A DNA stretch of 60,354 bases from Nostoc sp. CHAB 5844 (GCF_020829595.1 NZ_JAIVFW010000045.1:1-60354); one strand, 5' to 3'; shown: positions 23,616-32,722, counted from the stretch's first letter. Numbers and translations: made by a program. The notes: generated from the letters alone by a model not told the origin.

Positions 23616-25166
23616 TTATAGTTCTAGTCCGCCTTTTTGCAGTTTCTTAAATGGATCTAAAATAAAGTCGATGACGCGACGCTGGCGAATAATTACCTCT
23701 GCATTTGCCGTTTGACCTGGTGTTAAGACAATCCGTTTGTCACCAGCTTGGATATAAGGTTGATCTAAAACAATATCCAATTCATAGGTTTCGATAGTGG
23801 CTTGTCCTTCGCCATTGGTCTGTATTTTTGAGCTAGGTGAAATCCAATTGACGCGCCCTTGGATGACTCCATAATCCTGGAAGGGATAAGCATCAAATTT
23901 AACTTTGACGGGCATACCAACTTTCAAGAAGCCACTTTGTTGGCTGGGCATTTGGGCTTTGACAATCAACTCACTATTCTTAGGTGCAATTTGAGCAACT
24001 ATTTGTCCGGCTTCGACTACAGGGCCTGGTTTTTTTACAGGTAATTCAAAGATTGTGCCATCAATTGGCGATCGCACTACGCGCTGCTGTAGTTGGAGTT
24101 TGAAGGAGGTAATCTGGCTCTTGGTTTGGGCGATTTCCGATTGCAGGGTAGTGATTTGGTTTTGCATATCTTTGAGTTGTTCCTGGCTTTTCAGCAGTGC
24201 TAATCTCCCTGCTTGCACCACGCTTTGATAGCTGCTGTGCTGTTCTTCTAGGCGGAGTTTGGCTTGCTGAATATCTGCCCAGGCTTGACTCATGATGGAT
24301 TGATAGCGGCTAACTTCCTCCTTTAAACTTAATTCTGATTGTGTGAGTTCGGCGCTTGCTTGTTCTTGCAAGCGTTGACTTTCTTCAGCAGTTTTTTCTA
24401 ATTCCACTACTTTAACTTGGGCGATCGCACCTTCGTTTAAAAGTTGACGATAGCGGTCAACTTCCGCTAAATCTCGATTGAAACGACTGCCAGCTAATTT
24501 TTGGTCAATGCGGGTGGAATGAATTTTCTGCCTAGCCTGCTCAACTAAAGCGAGTTTTTCTAGTCTTTGCAGGTTATAGCTGCTGATTTTGGCATCAAGG
24601 TTTTGCTGTGCTTGGTTAACTTGGGCAACTTTTTCTAATGCTTGGGCTTGGTTTTGTTGTTCTTGAATGTTAATCGCCAGCATCAGTTGGTTTTTGAGTA
24701 ATTCTAACTGTGATTGCCGACTGATTAATCCTTCTAGTTTAGTTTGCGTTTGTTGCAAGTCTGTTTGCAACACATCAGAGTCTAGTTGCATCAAAACCTG
24801 CCCTGCTTTCACAGTCGCACCTTCTTGGACATTGACGGCTTTGACTGCACCCGTAACCGGAACGCCCAATTTTTGCGTTGCACCTTTGGGTTCTAAACGT
24901 CCTCTGGCGGAGCCTGTCTCGTCCACGTTGGTAAGCATTGTCCAAGGGATAACAATGGCAGCAAAGGCGACTAGTAAGTACAGCATTGAACGTGTCCAGA
25001 GCTTGGGTAAGGCATCTAGAAGTTCTTCTGTACCGTAATACCAATCGTTAATCTGGGCTGCCTGTAGTGGCTCATTGACAACTACATCAGAGTCATCAAA
25101 CTGGCGAAGTTCATCCTGCTTTTGTTGAGTAAGTATGGATGAGGGAATGGGAAAAGAATTTGGCAT
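23616..25166 (-). CDS. HlyD-family membrane fusion protein
   Basis: The 516-residue periplasmic adaptor of a type I-like exporter. One TM helix near residues 58-80 (SMLYLLVAFAAIVIPWTMLT) is followed by the lipoyl-type half GVPVTGAVKAVNVQEGATVK. A long coiled coil spans residues about 130-350. The second half (VVRSPIDGTIFELPVKKPGP) and the beta-barrel with LDIVLDQPYIQAGDKRIVLT close it. It lies 59 bases downstream of the C39-ABC gene on the same strand, forming the exporter pair. It would link the ABC protein to an outer-membrane TolC-like channel that is not in the window. Confidence 0.93.
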   Translation of the reverse strand: MPNSFPIPSSILTQQKQDELRQFDDSDVVVNEPLQAAQINDWYYGTEELLDALPKLWTRSMLYLLVAFAAIVIPWTMLTNVDETGSARGRLEPKGATQKLGVPVTGAVKAVNVQEGATVKAGQVLMQLDSDVLQTDLQQTQTKLEGLISRQSQLELLKNQLMLAINIQEQQNQAQALEKVAQVNQAQQNLDAKISSYNLQRLEKLALVEQARQKIHSTRIDQKLAGSRFNRDLAEVDRYRQLLNEGAIAQVKVVELEKTAEESQRLQEQASAELTQSELSLKEEVSRYQSIMSQAWADIQQAKLRLEEQHSSYQSVVQAGRLALLKSQEQLKDMQNQITTLQSEIAQTKSQITSFKLQLQQRVVRSPIDGTIFELPVKKPGPVVEAGQIVAQIAPKNSELIVKAQMPSQQSGFLKVGMPVKVKFDAYPFQDYGVIQGRVNWISPSSKIQTNGEGQATIETYELDIVLDQPYIQAGDKRIVLTPGQTANAEVIIRQRRVIDFILDPFKKLQKGGLEL

Positions 25167-25225
25167 AGGTAATTCAACAGTTTACTGTTGAGCGTTAACT
25201 GTTTATGTGCAAATTTCCCAGATGC

Positions 25226-28200
25226 TCAATTTGTTTGCGCCAGTTGTTGCTGGTTGAGATAAAAATAATGACCTTTTCTAGCAATTAATTCTTCGTGGGT
25301 GCCGCTTTCGACGAGTAACCCCCGATCTAATACCAGAATTAAGTCTGCGTGACGCACGGTGGACAGGCGATGAGCAATGATTAAACTTGTGCGTCCTTTG
25401 AGGATGGTTGTCAGGTTATTTTGAATGATGCGTTCAGATTCAGCGTCGAGGTGACTGGTGGCTTCATCTAATAATAATAAACGCGGATTGCCCAATAAGG
25501 CACGAGCGATCGCTAAACGTTGGCGCTGTCCGCCAGATAACATTCCGCCACCTTCACCAATTTGAGTTTCGTAACTCATTGGTAACTGTTTAATGAAGTC
25601 ATCGGCTCCTGCTAACCGCGCCGCGTCGATAATTTCTTCTAAGGTGGCTTCTGGGTGAGCAATGCTGATATTTTCGCGGATTGTACCGCCGAATAAGAAG
25701 GTGTCTTGATCAACAACCCCAATTTGCGAACGAAGCGATCGCAAGGAAATACTAGTTACATCGTGAGCGTCAATGAAAACTTTGCCATCTGTCGGCGGAT
25801 ATAACCCCAAAATCAACTTAGATAAGGTAGTTTTGCCCGAACCGCTCCGTCCAACTACTGCCACAGTTTGCTGAGGCTTGATTTCAAAGCTGAGATTTTC
25901 TAAGACATTAATATCGCTGTCTGGATGATAACGGAAGGTGACATTCTCAAACCGGATATGTCCGTGCAGTTTTGGTAAAATCTGTCGGGGTTGATGTTGC
26001 AAATCTTCTTCTGGTTCTGCTTCTAAAACATCATTAATCCGTTCAGTCGCAATCATCACTTCCTGAACTTGGTTCCACAGCACAACTAGCCGTTGGAAAG
26101 GGCGAATAATGTTGCCTAAAAGCATATTAAAAGCTACAAGCTGTCCAATTGTTAATTGATTTTGAATCACTAACCATGCCCCAAACCACAGTAACCCCGT
26201 ACTTACTACTGATTCAATCGTCGCACTGAAAATTTGCAGTTGATTCCCTACTATCTGCCCACTAAATGTCTTTTTAATCAAATTATTCAGCAGTTCTTCC
26301 CAATGCCAACGCACTGTTTGTTCAATCGCCATGGAACGAATTGAACGAATCCCTGTCAGGGATTGGATTAGATAACTATTTTCGTTAGCAGTGGCGTTAA
26401 ACACCTCACGACTAATTCGACGTAAGAAGGGTGTAGCCACAAGCGCCAACAGCATAAACGGTGGGACGATGGTTAAGCTGAGTAAGGCCATTGACGGGCT
26501 ATACCAAAACATCAACCCGACATAAATAAATACTGTTAGCAAATCCAAGATAATTGATAATGCTTCACCTGTAAGGAAACGCTGAATTTTTTGATTCTCT
26601 TGGACACGAGAAACAATATCACCAACGTAACGCGATTCAAAAAATGCCAGAGGTAAACGGAACGTATGTTTAATAAAACCTACCAATAGCGACAAGCTGA
26701 TGCGATTGGCTGTGTGATCTAAAAGATATTGCCGCAGTCCATTAATAGCAACACGGAATAACCCAAAAATCAATAGCCCTAAACCTATAGCGTTTAATGT
26801 GAGGGTGCTACCTTGGACAATTACTCTGTCTAAAAGTAACTGAGTGAATAAAGGTGTAACTAGTCCAAATACCTGAATGAACACCGAAGCTGTGAAAACC
26901 TCCAGCAGCACTTGCCAGTGGGGTTTGACTAAATCAAAAAACTGCCAAAATTGGATATTTTCTTCTTCAGTTTCTTTAAGTAAAGTTGTAGGCTGTAATA
27001 ATAAGGCGTAACCAGTCCAACCAGCTTTGAATTCGCCTACGGTAAGATTGCGTTGCCCAACAGCCGGATCACCAATAATTACCTTTTTTTTGGTAATTTC
27101 ATAGACAACGACGTAATGTTTTCCTTCCCAATGTGCGATCGCAGGTAGAGTTTGTTGTGCTAATTTATCCAAACTAGCTTTCACTGGACGGGTAGCAAAA
27201 CCAACACTCTCGGCGGCAGCTGTCAAACCTTTCAACGAAGCCCCACCACGACTGACGTTTGCTAACTCGCGCAATCGGTTGATACTCAAACGCTTACCCC
27301 AATAGCGACTTACCATTACTAAGCAGGCTGCACCACAATCTGCGGCACTTTGTTGTTCAAAAAATGGATATCGCTTGACGAAGCGTCCCCACACATGACT
27401 CGCCCTCACTGTCGGGTTAGGAAAGTAAGCTTTACTTGGCTTGCGTTTCGGCGGCGATAGAGACTGAGAAATTCCTTCCCCCCTGCCCCCTGCCTGGTTG
27501 GTGAGCTTGTCCTGAGCATAGCCGATGGGCGAAGCCGAACCACTACCTTCCTCTCCCCCCCTGCCTCCTGCCTCCTGGTCACTGAGCGAAGCCGAAGTGT
27601 GCCTCCTGCCTTCCTCCCCACTCCCGACTCCAGCCAAATCTGCCAATTGCGGCCAATGTGCCACAGCTGTTTGCCAATCAGCATTGTGTAGACTGTAGAC
27701 AATTGTTGGTTGTGTCGCTTGCCAACTGCCTTCCTGGGGATAGATATAAATGTTGCCTGATGTCAATATGCGCCCATCGGCGTGGAGCAGTTTACCGCGA
27801 CGCAATAGCCAGAATTTAGTATCTTGAAATAATTTGGCTGGAGGTGCGCCGCTGTCTAAATTGTGTCGCCGGAAAAGAGATAAAGCCTTGAGCATCTCGT
27901 CTACAGAGCCATTGAGTGTGATTGGCGCACTTTGGCAAAATAACAAGAGTAAATTCCAAAGTTCTGCACGTTTTTTGAGGCGATCGCTCATGTTAGGATA
28001 TTGCTGCATCATCTCCTGCAACAGTGCTTGCGGTAAATAGCACAGTTTGAGGTTGACAGAAGCCCTCGCCACGTAAGAACGAAACTCTTCGGGAAACAAA
28101 GTTAATTCGCCAAATGATCCCCCAGTTGTCAAGGTTGTGATTAAGTTATTCGCACTATCGAGCAGTCTAACTTTACCTGTGAGAATGATATAAATTCCAG

Positions 28201-28357
28201 GAAGTGCTGTTGTCGCTTGCCAAAATTGTTTGGCGACAGGCGGTTCCACAATTTCCACTTCTGCCAAGCATTTTTCCATGTCTTGACTTGACAACATCTC
28301 GCCCAAAGTATAGGTAATTTGTTGTGCTAACTGTTCTTGAGAAAATCCTGATGGCAT
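25226..28357 (-). CDS. cNMP-binding/C39-peptidase ABC exporter
   Basis: A 1043-residue peptidase-containing exporter. Residues about 20-150 form a cyclic nucleotide-binding-like fold (LPGIYIILTGKVRLL, GGSFGELTLFPEE). The C39 peptidase follows, with catalytic Cys341 in AADCGAACLV, His in HWEGKHYVVVYEI and Asp in IGDPAVG. A TM domain comes next, then an NBD with Walker A GRSGSGKTT near residue 840, LSGGQRQRLAIARAL near 937 and LLLLDEATSHLD near 962. The peptidase cuts double-glycine leaders during export. Residues about 240-300 are Gly/Ser-rich and encoded by dispersed repeats. Its likely substrates are the GG/SG-leader peptides at 16618-19550. Confidence 0.95.
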   Translation of the reverse strand: MPSGFSQEQLAQQITYTLGEMLSSQDMEKCLAEVEIVEPPVAKQFWQATTALPGIYIILTGKVRLLDSANNLITTLTTGGSFGELTLFPEEFRSYVARASVNLKLCYLPQALLQEMMQQYPNMSDRLKKRAELWNLLLLFCQSAPITLNGSVDEMLKALSLFRRHNLDSGAPPAKLFQDTKFWLLRRGKLLHADGRILTSGNIYIYPQEGSWQATQPTIVYSLHNADWQTAVAHWPQLADLAGVGSGEEGRRHTSASLSDQEAGGRGGEEGSGSASPIGYAQDKLTNQAGGRGEGISQSLSPPKRKPSKAYFPNPTVRASHVWGRFVKRYPFFEQQSAADCGAACLVMVSRYWGKRLSINRLRELANVSRGGASLKGLTAAAESVGFATRPVKASLDKLAQQTLPAIAHWEGKHYVVVYEITKKKVIIGDPAVGQRNLTVGEFKAGWTGYALLLQPTTLLKETEEENIQFWQFFDLVKPHWQVLLEVFTASVFIQVFGLVTPLFTQLLLDRVIVQGSTLTLNAIGLGLLIFGLFRVAINGLRQYLLDHTANRISLSLLVGFIKHTFRLPLAFFESRYVGDIVSRVQENQKIQRFLTGEALSIILDLLTVFIYVGLMFWYSPSMALLSLTIVPPFMLLALVATPFLRRISREVFNATANENSYLIQSLTGIRSIRSMAIEQTVRWHWEELLNNLIKKTFSGQIVGNQLQIFSATIESVVSTGLLWFGAWLVIQNQLTIGQLVAFNMLLGNIIRPFQRLVVLWNQVQEVMIATERINDVLEAEPEEDLQHQPRQILPKLHGHIRFENVTFRYHPDSDINVLENLSFEIKPQQTVAVVGRSGSGKTTLSKLILGLYPPTDGKVFIDAHDVTSISLRSLRSQIGVVDQDTFLFGGTIRENISIAHPEATLEEIIDAARLAGADDFIKQLPMSYETQIGEGGGMLSGGQRQRLAIARALLGNPRLLLLDEATSHLDAESERIIQNNLTTILKGRTSLIIAHRLSTVRHADLILVLDRGLLVESGTHEELIARKGHYFYLNQQQLAQTN
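27465..27640 (-). repeat. Repeat-derived segment inside the exporter gene
   Basis: This stretch contains CCTGCCCCCTGCCT runs and the CTGGTCACTGAGCGAAGCCG motif also found between the kinase and HopA1 genes. It keeps the frame and encodes a Gly/Glu/Ser-rich linker between the N-terminal cNMP-like domain and the C39 peptidase. It is either an invading repeat tolerated in a linker or a repeat that started the linker. Confidence 0.75.
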
Positions 28358-28390
28358 CTTTTCACCTTCATGAATTAGGGTTACATGATT

Positions 28391-28477
28391 AAGATCCCCC
28401 CGCCTGCGGCGACCCCCTTCTTAAGGGGGTAAAAAAGATTAAAAGCCCTCCTTTTTAAGAGGGGTTGGGGGGATCTT
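28391..28477. repeat. GATCCCCCC inverted-repeat element between HTH and exporter genes
   Basis: AAGATCCCCCC at the left end pairs with GGGGGGATCTT at the right end. Inside, CCCCCTTCTTAAGGGGG and CCTCCTTTTTAAGAGG form further stems. No gene is present. It lies between two same-strand genes and could attenuate the transcript entering the exporter. Confidence 0.65.
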
Positions 28478-28480
28478 CAC

Positions 28481-29080
28481 CTATTGATTTGTCTGCATTA
28501 AATTAAATGACCAAGGAAAAGTCGGTTCACTATGAGTTTGTAAGTCGCCGATTGTAATGCTGTTATCTTTTGTCTCTTCTGTTTCTTGTTGAGTGGAACT
28601 TTTGCGTTTAGTCGAAAGTCCCATTTGTTTGAGTAGGCGATTAACGTGGCGATCGCTAATAGAAATGCCCAATTCATTAGCTAGGTGTTTGCTTAACCAT
28701 TGGGCTGTCCAGTAACTAAATGCATAGCCGTAATCACGAGGACTATGACTTACTAACTCTTTCAATCTGTCAATATATTGAGCGTTAACAATTTTCGGTC
28801 TGCCTATTGGTCGCTCATTCCATTTATGTGCTAAACCAGCTTCTGCTATACCAATCCAGTAGCGTGCCATTTCTTGAGAACAACCAACAATCTCACAGAT
28901 TTGGGTTTGAGATTTACCCATATCTGCCAGCAACATAATTTCAATTCGCCGGAGATATTCTGGCTGTAAATTACTTTGCAAGTTTTTCAACAAAGCTTTT
29001 CTTTGAAAAGGTGTCAGAAATTTGCTGTCTTGAGGATCGTAATTTTCCAAACCTTGATATTGATTAGAATAGTTTGACAT
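28481..29080 (-). CDS. Helix-turn-helix protein upstream of the exporter
   Basis: The 199-residue product has a homeodomain-like HTH, RRIEIMLLADMGKSQTQICE then IVGCSQEMARYWIGIAEAG, near residues 41-84. A winged-helix part GRPKIVNAQYIDRLKELVSH follows, then AQWLSKHLANELGISISDRH with a second HTH-like unit. This two-unit pattern resembles the DNA-binding half of IS630/Tc-type transposases, but no DDE catalytic domain is present. It precedes the C39-ABC and HlyD genes on the same strand, so it is likely a regulator domesticated from a transposase. The target is unknown. Confidence 0.75.
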   Translation of the reverse strand: MSNYSNQYQGLENYDPQDSKFLTPFQRKALLKNLQSNLQPEYLRRIEIMLLADMGKSQTQICEIVGCSQEMARYWIGIAEAGLAHKWNERPIGRPKIVNAQYIDRLKELVSHSPRDYGYAFSYWTAQWLSKHLANELGISISDRHVNRLLKQMGLSTKRKSSTQQETEETKDNSITIGDLQTHSEPTFPWSFNLMQTNQ

Positions 29081-30423
29081 AATTACTACCAGTTGTTGTT
29101 GACTGTCAAATGTTTGAGATGAAGTCAGAATATTTCAATAATAGAGAGAGAATTTGATGAGTGAACCCTTATTAAATTTGAATTCTGACTTTTGATTTTT
29201 GGGTTCTTTTAATGTTTATACAACGCTGAATGTTTACCCCTGATAGTTGTAAATAATCAGGAGTAATTTGCATCTTACATCTGTTTTTGCAATCTAGAAT
29301 TCTGTGTTCATAGTTTTTACTAGAAGCATCAAATCACAAACATTTCTAGTAACAACTATTCTACGCAGAAATAAAAATTGTGTTAAAAACAGCGCTCCCA
29401 AGGCATGAGCGCTAATACTTGAGCAGTAGTAGTATGAAAATCTCACAAAATATTTAGCCAGTATAGCTGTTGTTTAACCAATAAACAGCAGTTTCAGGTA
29501 AACACCTAAAAGCAATAAACTATGAACTAGTAAAACTTAATAATTTGCCAGACTTTCCTATAGTTTGGTGTAACGCTGGTATTAGTTTCACAAAATTGCT
29601 TGATGAGTATAGGAAAGTAAGGTAGAGCCTTTTGGCGACTCATATTTTGGGGATGTTACTGAACTCTGCAATCTAGATTTGTGGCTTAACCTCAAAATCA
29701 TTTACTTGGTTTGAGTGTGATTCTTAATTATAGGTGAAAACCTGTTCTAGAGATTAGAACTGAGAGGTACTACGGTCAAGTACGAGTGTAAATCTATATT
29801 TTACACTCGCCTTAAAATATTTATCCTATCAGCAGCAGAGTGCAAGCAATCTGAAAATAATCTAGAAGAGAAGTTTTACTAAAAAGTGGCAGTTCCTCAC
29901 TTTGTTAAGTTAGCCTAACTGTTATTCTTTTAAGAATTTTTCTAAACATAGTCAATAGGTTTTATAAAAAAAAGATGAACTTTACAAAAACAATATTTTA
30001 TCTTTACTATAATTTTATAATTAAGATTGGTTAAAATAAAATGATAGATATTGGGAGACAAAAGGTAAATTTAAAAGATGCGAGTGTTTAAAATATCTAA
30101 GTAATAATTATCTATATCTATGATGAAATTTTATGTCTAGGAAGAGAATAGGAAAGAGGGAACAAAGGTTTACTGAGTTTTTTCAAAAAATTGAAAATGA
30201 ATCCTATATTGAAATAAAACCACAGATAACTCAGTGTTAAAAATTTTCTAGATAAAATTTTATATACAACAAAAAGACATACAGCAGTTTTCATCCTTAT
30301 GAAGTACAAAGTTATCTGTTTTTAGGCAGGAGGCAGGAGGGGTAGGAATATAGCGTTTTCTAGTCCTCTATTTTGTACTTCATTTAGTAGCAAACCGCTA
30401 TATACAAATAATCTTCAAGTCTC
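29081..30423. other. Long intergenic region within the cluster
   Basis: No convincing gene in 1343 bases on either strand. A 63-codon - strand frame at 30118-30309 is AT-rich, has no recognisable features and runs into a MITE-like element, so it is left out. Hairpins lie at about 29391-29411 (GCGCT/AGCGC) and 29785-29813 (GAGTGTAAA/TTTACACTC). Element copy 2 of the TATAGCAGTT family lies at 30280-30402. The region upstream of the HTH gene (29081-29160) should hold its promoter. Confidence 0.6.
30280..30402. mobile_element. MITE-like element, TATAGCAGTT family, copy 2
   Basis: TACAGCAGTTTTC at the left and AAACCGCTATA at the right are imperfect inverted repeats like those at 23339-23478. Inner arms ATGAAGTAC and GTACTTCAT form a second stem. 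It lies just downstream of the PpiC gene 2 stop. No gene inside. Confidence 0.65.
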
Positions 30424-31173
30424 CTATGAATCACTAAGTAATGCTGTATTTAGCATACATTGTAGTTCAGTATTTAACCAATGCTGAAACATTTTATCGA
30501 TAATTTCTTGGGATCTTTCACGTGTTAATTCAGCAGGAATAAATTCTTCAACAAAAAAAAGATGATAACCTTGCTCAGTTTTGTAAGGGCCTATCACCTG
30601 TCGAGGTGATGTTCTAAATACAACGGTGGCGATATCGGGCTGAAGCGCAAAACAATAAACTATACCTTCATATCCACATCTACGCCTACGTTGAATATCA
30701 ATATCATGAATTTGTGCGGCATGATAAAAACTGATTTCACCATCTTCAATTTGATAGTAAAGCTCTTGTGCAAGTGTTTCAGAGTCAATTATGATTTGAT
30801 ACAAAATAACTTGATCAAATTCCGCGCGATTTTGAGTAAAAAAATTCTCTACTTCATCAGCAAATAATACTTGTGCTAGTTTGTGCGATAATAGGCGATC
30901 GCAGATGCCCATTTCCCAGTCATAAGCTGTAACTAATTGATCAGTTAACCATTCCAGTGTATCTGCGGCTCTTTCCAAATGTCTTTCTCGACGTTGATTT
31001 TCTGCTTCCGCTTCAATTTCTTCGGGTGTGATAGTAATACCTCTAGCTTCTGCGGCTTGCCAGATTATTTTGTTAACTAAAATTTTTTCATAAACTTTCT
31101 TCAACCTCATTTCTTTTTTGAGGAATTTGACAACTTCCTCCGGTTCAATAAAAATTTTTGCAAGCTCACTCAT
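30424..31173 (-). CDS. PpiC/parvulin-like protein 2
   Basis: The 249-residue product is a diverged paralogue of the 22274-23050 protein. It has a helical N-terminus (LVNKIIWQAAEARGITITPE). A parvulin-like domain follows, with ELYYQIEDGEISFYHAAQI, then CGYEGIVYCFALQPDIATVV and VIGPYKTEQGYHLFFVEEF. No signal peptide. Its gene follows, on the same strand, a frame-broken peptide gene at 31418-31594, so a peptide/PpiC pair may once have existed here. Cluster role inferred from context. Confidence 0.75.
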   Translation of the reverse strand: MSELAKIFIEPEEVVKFLKKEMRLKKVYEKILVNKIIWQAAEARGITITPEEIEAEAENQRRERHLERAADTLEWLTDQLVTAYDWEMGICDRLLSHKLAQVLFADEVENFFTQNRAEFDQVILYQIIIDSETLAQELYYQIEDGEISFYHAAQIHDIDIQRRRRCGYEGIVYCFALQPDIATVVFRTSPRQVIGPYKTEQGYHLFFVEEFIPAELTRERSQEIIDKMFQHWLNTELQCMLNTALLSDS

Positions 31174-31417
31174 AGGTCAGAATAAAGAAAGTTAATTAGT
31201 TAAGGTTGTCATTTGTTATTTGTCTTCTCTTACAAAATGGCAAATGACGACCTAGTTAATTTAGCCTTAATTGATACATAAAAAACTGGAAGCTATTTGA
31301 GTTTTTAGCCTCCAGTAGTTGCTGTATCCATTACATCTTATTACAGCAGAGATAATCCTGTTTGGTAGAACTAGGATTAAGAACATCAAAACAAAAGTGT
31401 AGTAGCTAAATGCTTTA

Positions 31418-31594
31418 TCAGCCACAACAATTGTTAACTGTTACTTTGTCTATTTCCTGTACTCCAAAAGTATGAAAGGCTCTACCAAATTTCTCCCACC
31501 ATTGAGAAACTGGATAGAGGGCATTTAAAGTTAAAATTGGGGGAATCCACTTCTCTAACTTTTTTTTGCTCAGGCTTCCTCGGAAACAGAAACA
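31418..31594 (-). pseudogene. Candidate degenerate peptide precursor, frame-broken
   Basis: The frame is open for 58 codons and ends ...QEIDKVTVNNCCG at the TGA at 31418. The middle part (KKLEKWIPPILTLNALYPVS, then QWWEKFGRAFHTFG) looks like real protein. No ATG, GTG or TTG is in frame. Another - strand frame upstream reads NLTVAIDVSVSEEA and stops just before a run of eight A. Joining the two frames would need a shift near that run. It lies 244 bases upstream of PpiC gene 2. It could be a broken Cys-containing precursor of a second peptide type. This is sequence inference without family support. Confidence 0.4.
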
Positions 31595-32291
31595 TCAATA
31601 GCTACAGTTAGATTGTCTGTCTTAGTTTAAGAGTTATGTACTCTTTCTTTGGGATACTGATTGCTTCAGCAAAAACAATCAGTTAAATGTATTTCATAGT
31701 CAGATATTCAATGATAAAATCATTGTTGATGAGTGTGTTGGTTCATCACCTCTATGTATAATTTAAATGATTTTAATAGTTCAAATTTGCCATTTTGGCA
31801 GATTTTGCCATGAAATTTTCTACTTATCTTAACTCTTTATACCAATTCTCAGTTTCAGGCACTCCACTCTTCTTTACAGCCTAGAAGTCTAAGTATAGAG
31901 AAACAAAACCCACTTTGAGAAATTTGCTAAAATGCGGGTAGGTAGTTGCAATAAGTATAATTAATTTGAGAATTTTACAGAAATTTCCCTAAACCATAAC
32001 ATCAAGTTATTTGCTTTACGTAAAAGTTCTAATTTCTTTTCTATCTGTCAAGTGTAACTAGTAATATCGTGTCCGGTGAAAGACTTATCATTAAGGCAGC
32101 AGAGGCGCAGAGGGGCAGGGGAGCAGAGGGGAGGGGTTTTTGGGTTCTCTGCATAGATTCGGGAATTATAACTAATTACCCGGACATGATATAAGAGATA
32201 ACCTACCATGCCATAGAGTTGCGATCGCATCGCATGATAGGCTATCAGACACTCAATCCTATGGAAATATCTATGAATACGATAGAAGATT
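31595..32291. other. Intergenic region with a MITE-like element
   Basis: No gene is seen. Contains the TATCGTGTCCGG element (32065-32191) and AT-rich sequence around 31680-32040. The rest shows nothing I can name. Confidence 0.55.
32065..32191. mobile_element. MITE-like element with TATCGTGTCCGG ends
   Basis: TATCGTGTCCGG at the left pairs with CCGGACATGATA at the right, enclosing about 100 bases with a GCAGAGGGGAGG-rich middle and no gene. It lies about 100 bases before the IS1-family remnant. Confidence 0.65.
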
Positions 32292-32722
32292 TGGTGTTGC
32301 ATAATTAAGGGATGAACTGTCCTAATTGTGCATCTACTGATATACGTAAGAACGGGCATCATCGTGGTAAACAGAACTACATCTGTGTCCGATGCGATCG
32401 CCAATTTGTTGAATCATATTCAAAGCGAGGTTATTCAGATGAAATTAAGAAATAATGTTTGACAATGTATGTTAATGGTACAGGTTTTCGAGCAATTGAG
32501 CGACAAACAGGAGTGAACCATAATACGGTAATTCCATGGGTGAAACAAGCCGCAGACCCCTTACCTGATGCACCACCGAGTGTTGAAATTCCTGAAGTTA
32601 CCCAAGTGGATGAATTGGAAACTTTTGTTGGTAAAAAAAACCAGAAATGGATTTGGACGGCAGTCAATAAAAGCTATTCGGGAATTCTCGCCTGGGTATT
32701 AGGAGACCGTATACCAATTTAA
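32292..32722 (+). pseudogene. IS1-family transposase remnant
   Basis: From ATG 32312 the frame reads MNCPNCASTDIRKNGHHRGK, then YICVRCDRQFVESYS, the zinc-ribbon start of IS1 InsA-like proteins. A TAA at 32453 interrupts it. In the same frame it goes on with [20 protein letters not shown] and later [20 protein letters not shown], the InsB-like part. The C-terminal catalytic end is missing, so the copy is dead. GGTGTTGCATAATTAAGG at 32292 is a likely left end. The element end on the right is lost. Confidence 0.85.

Noticed and set aside
30118-30309. 63-codon - strand frame in the cluster's long gap
   Set aside because: It runs into a MITE-like element and has no leader or double-glycine features like the precursors.
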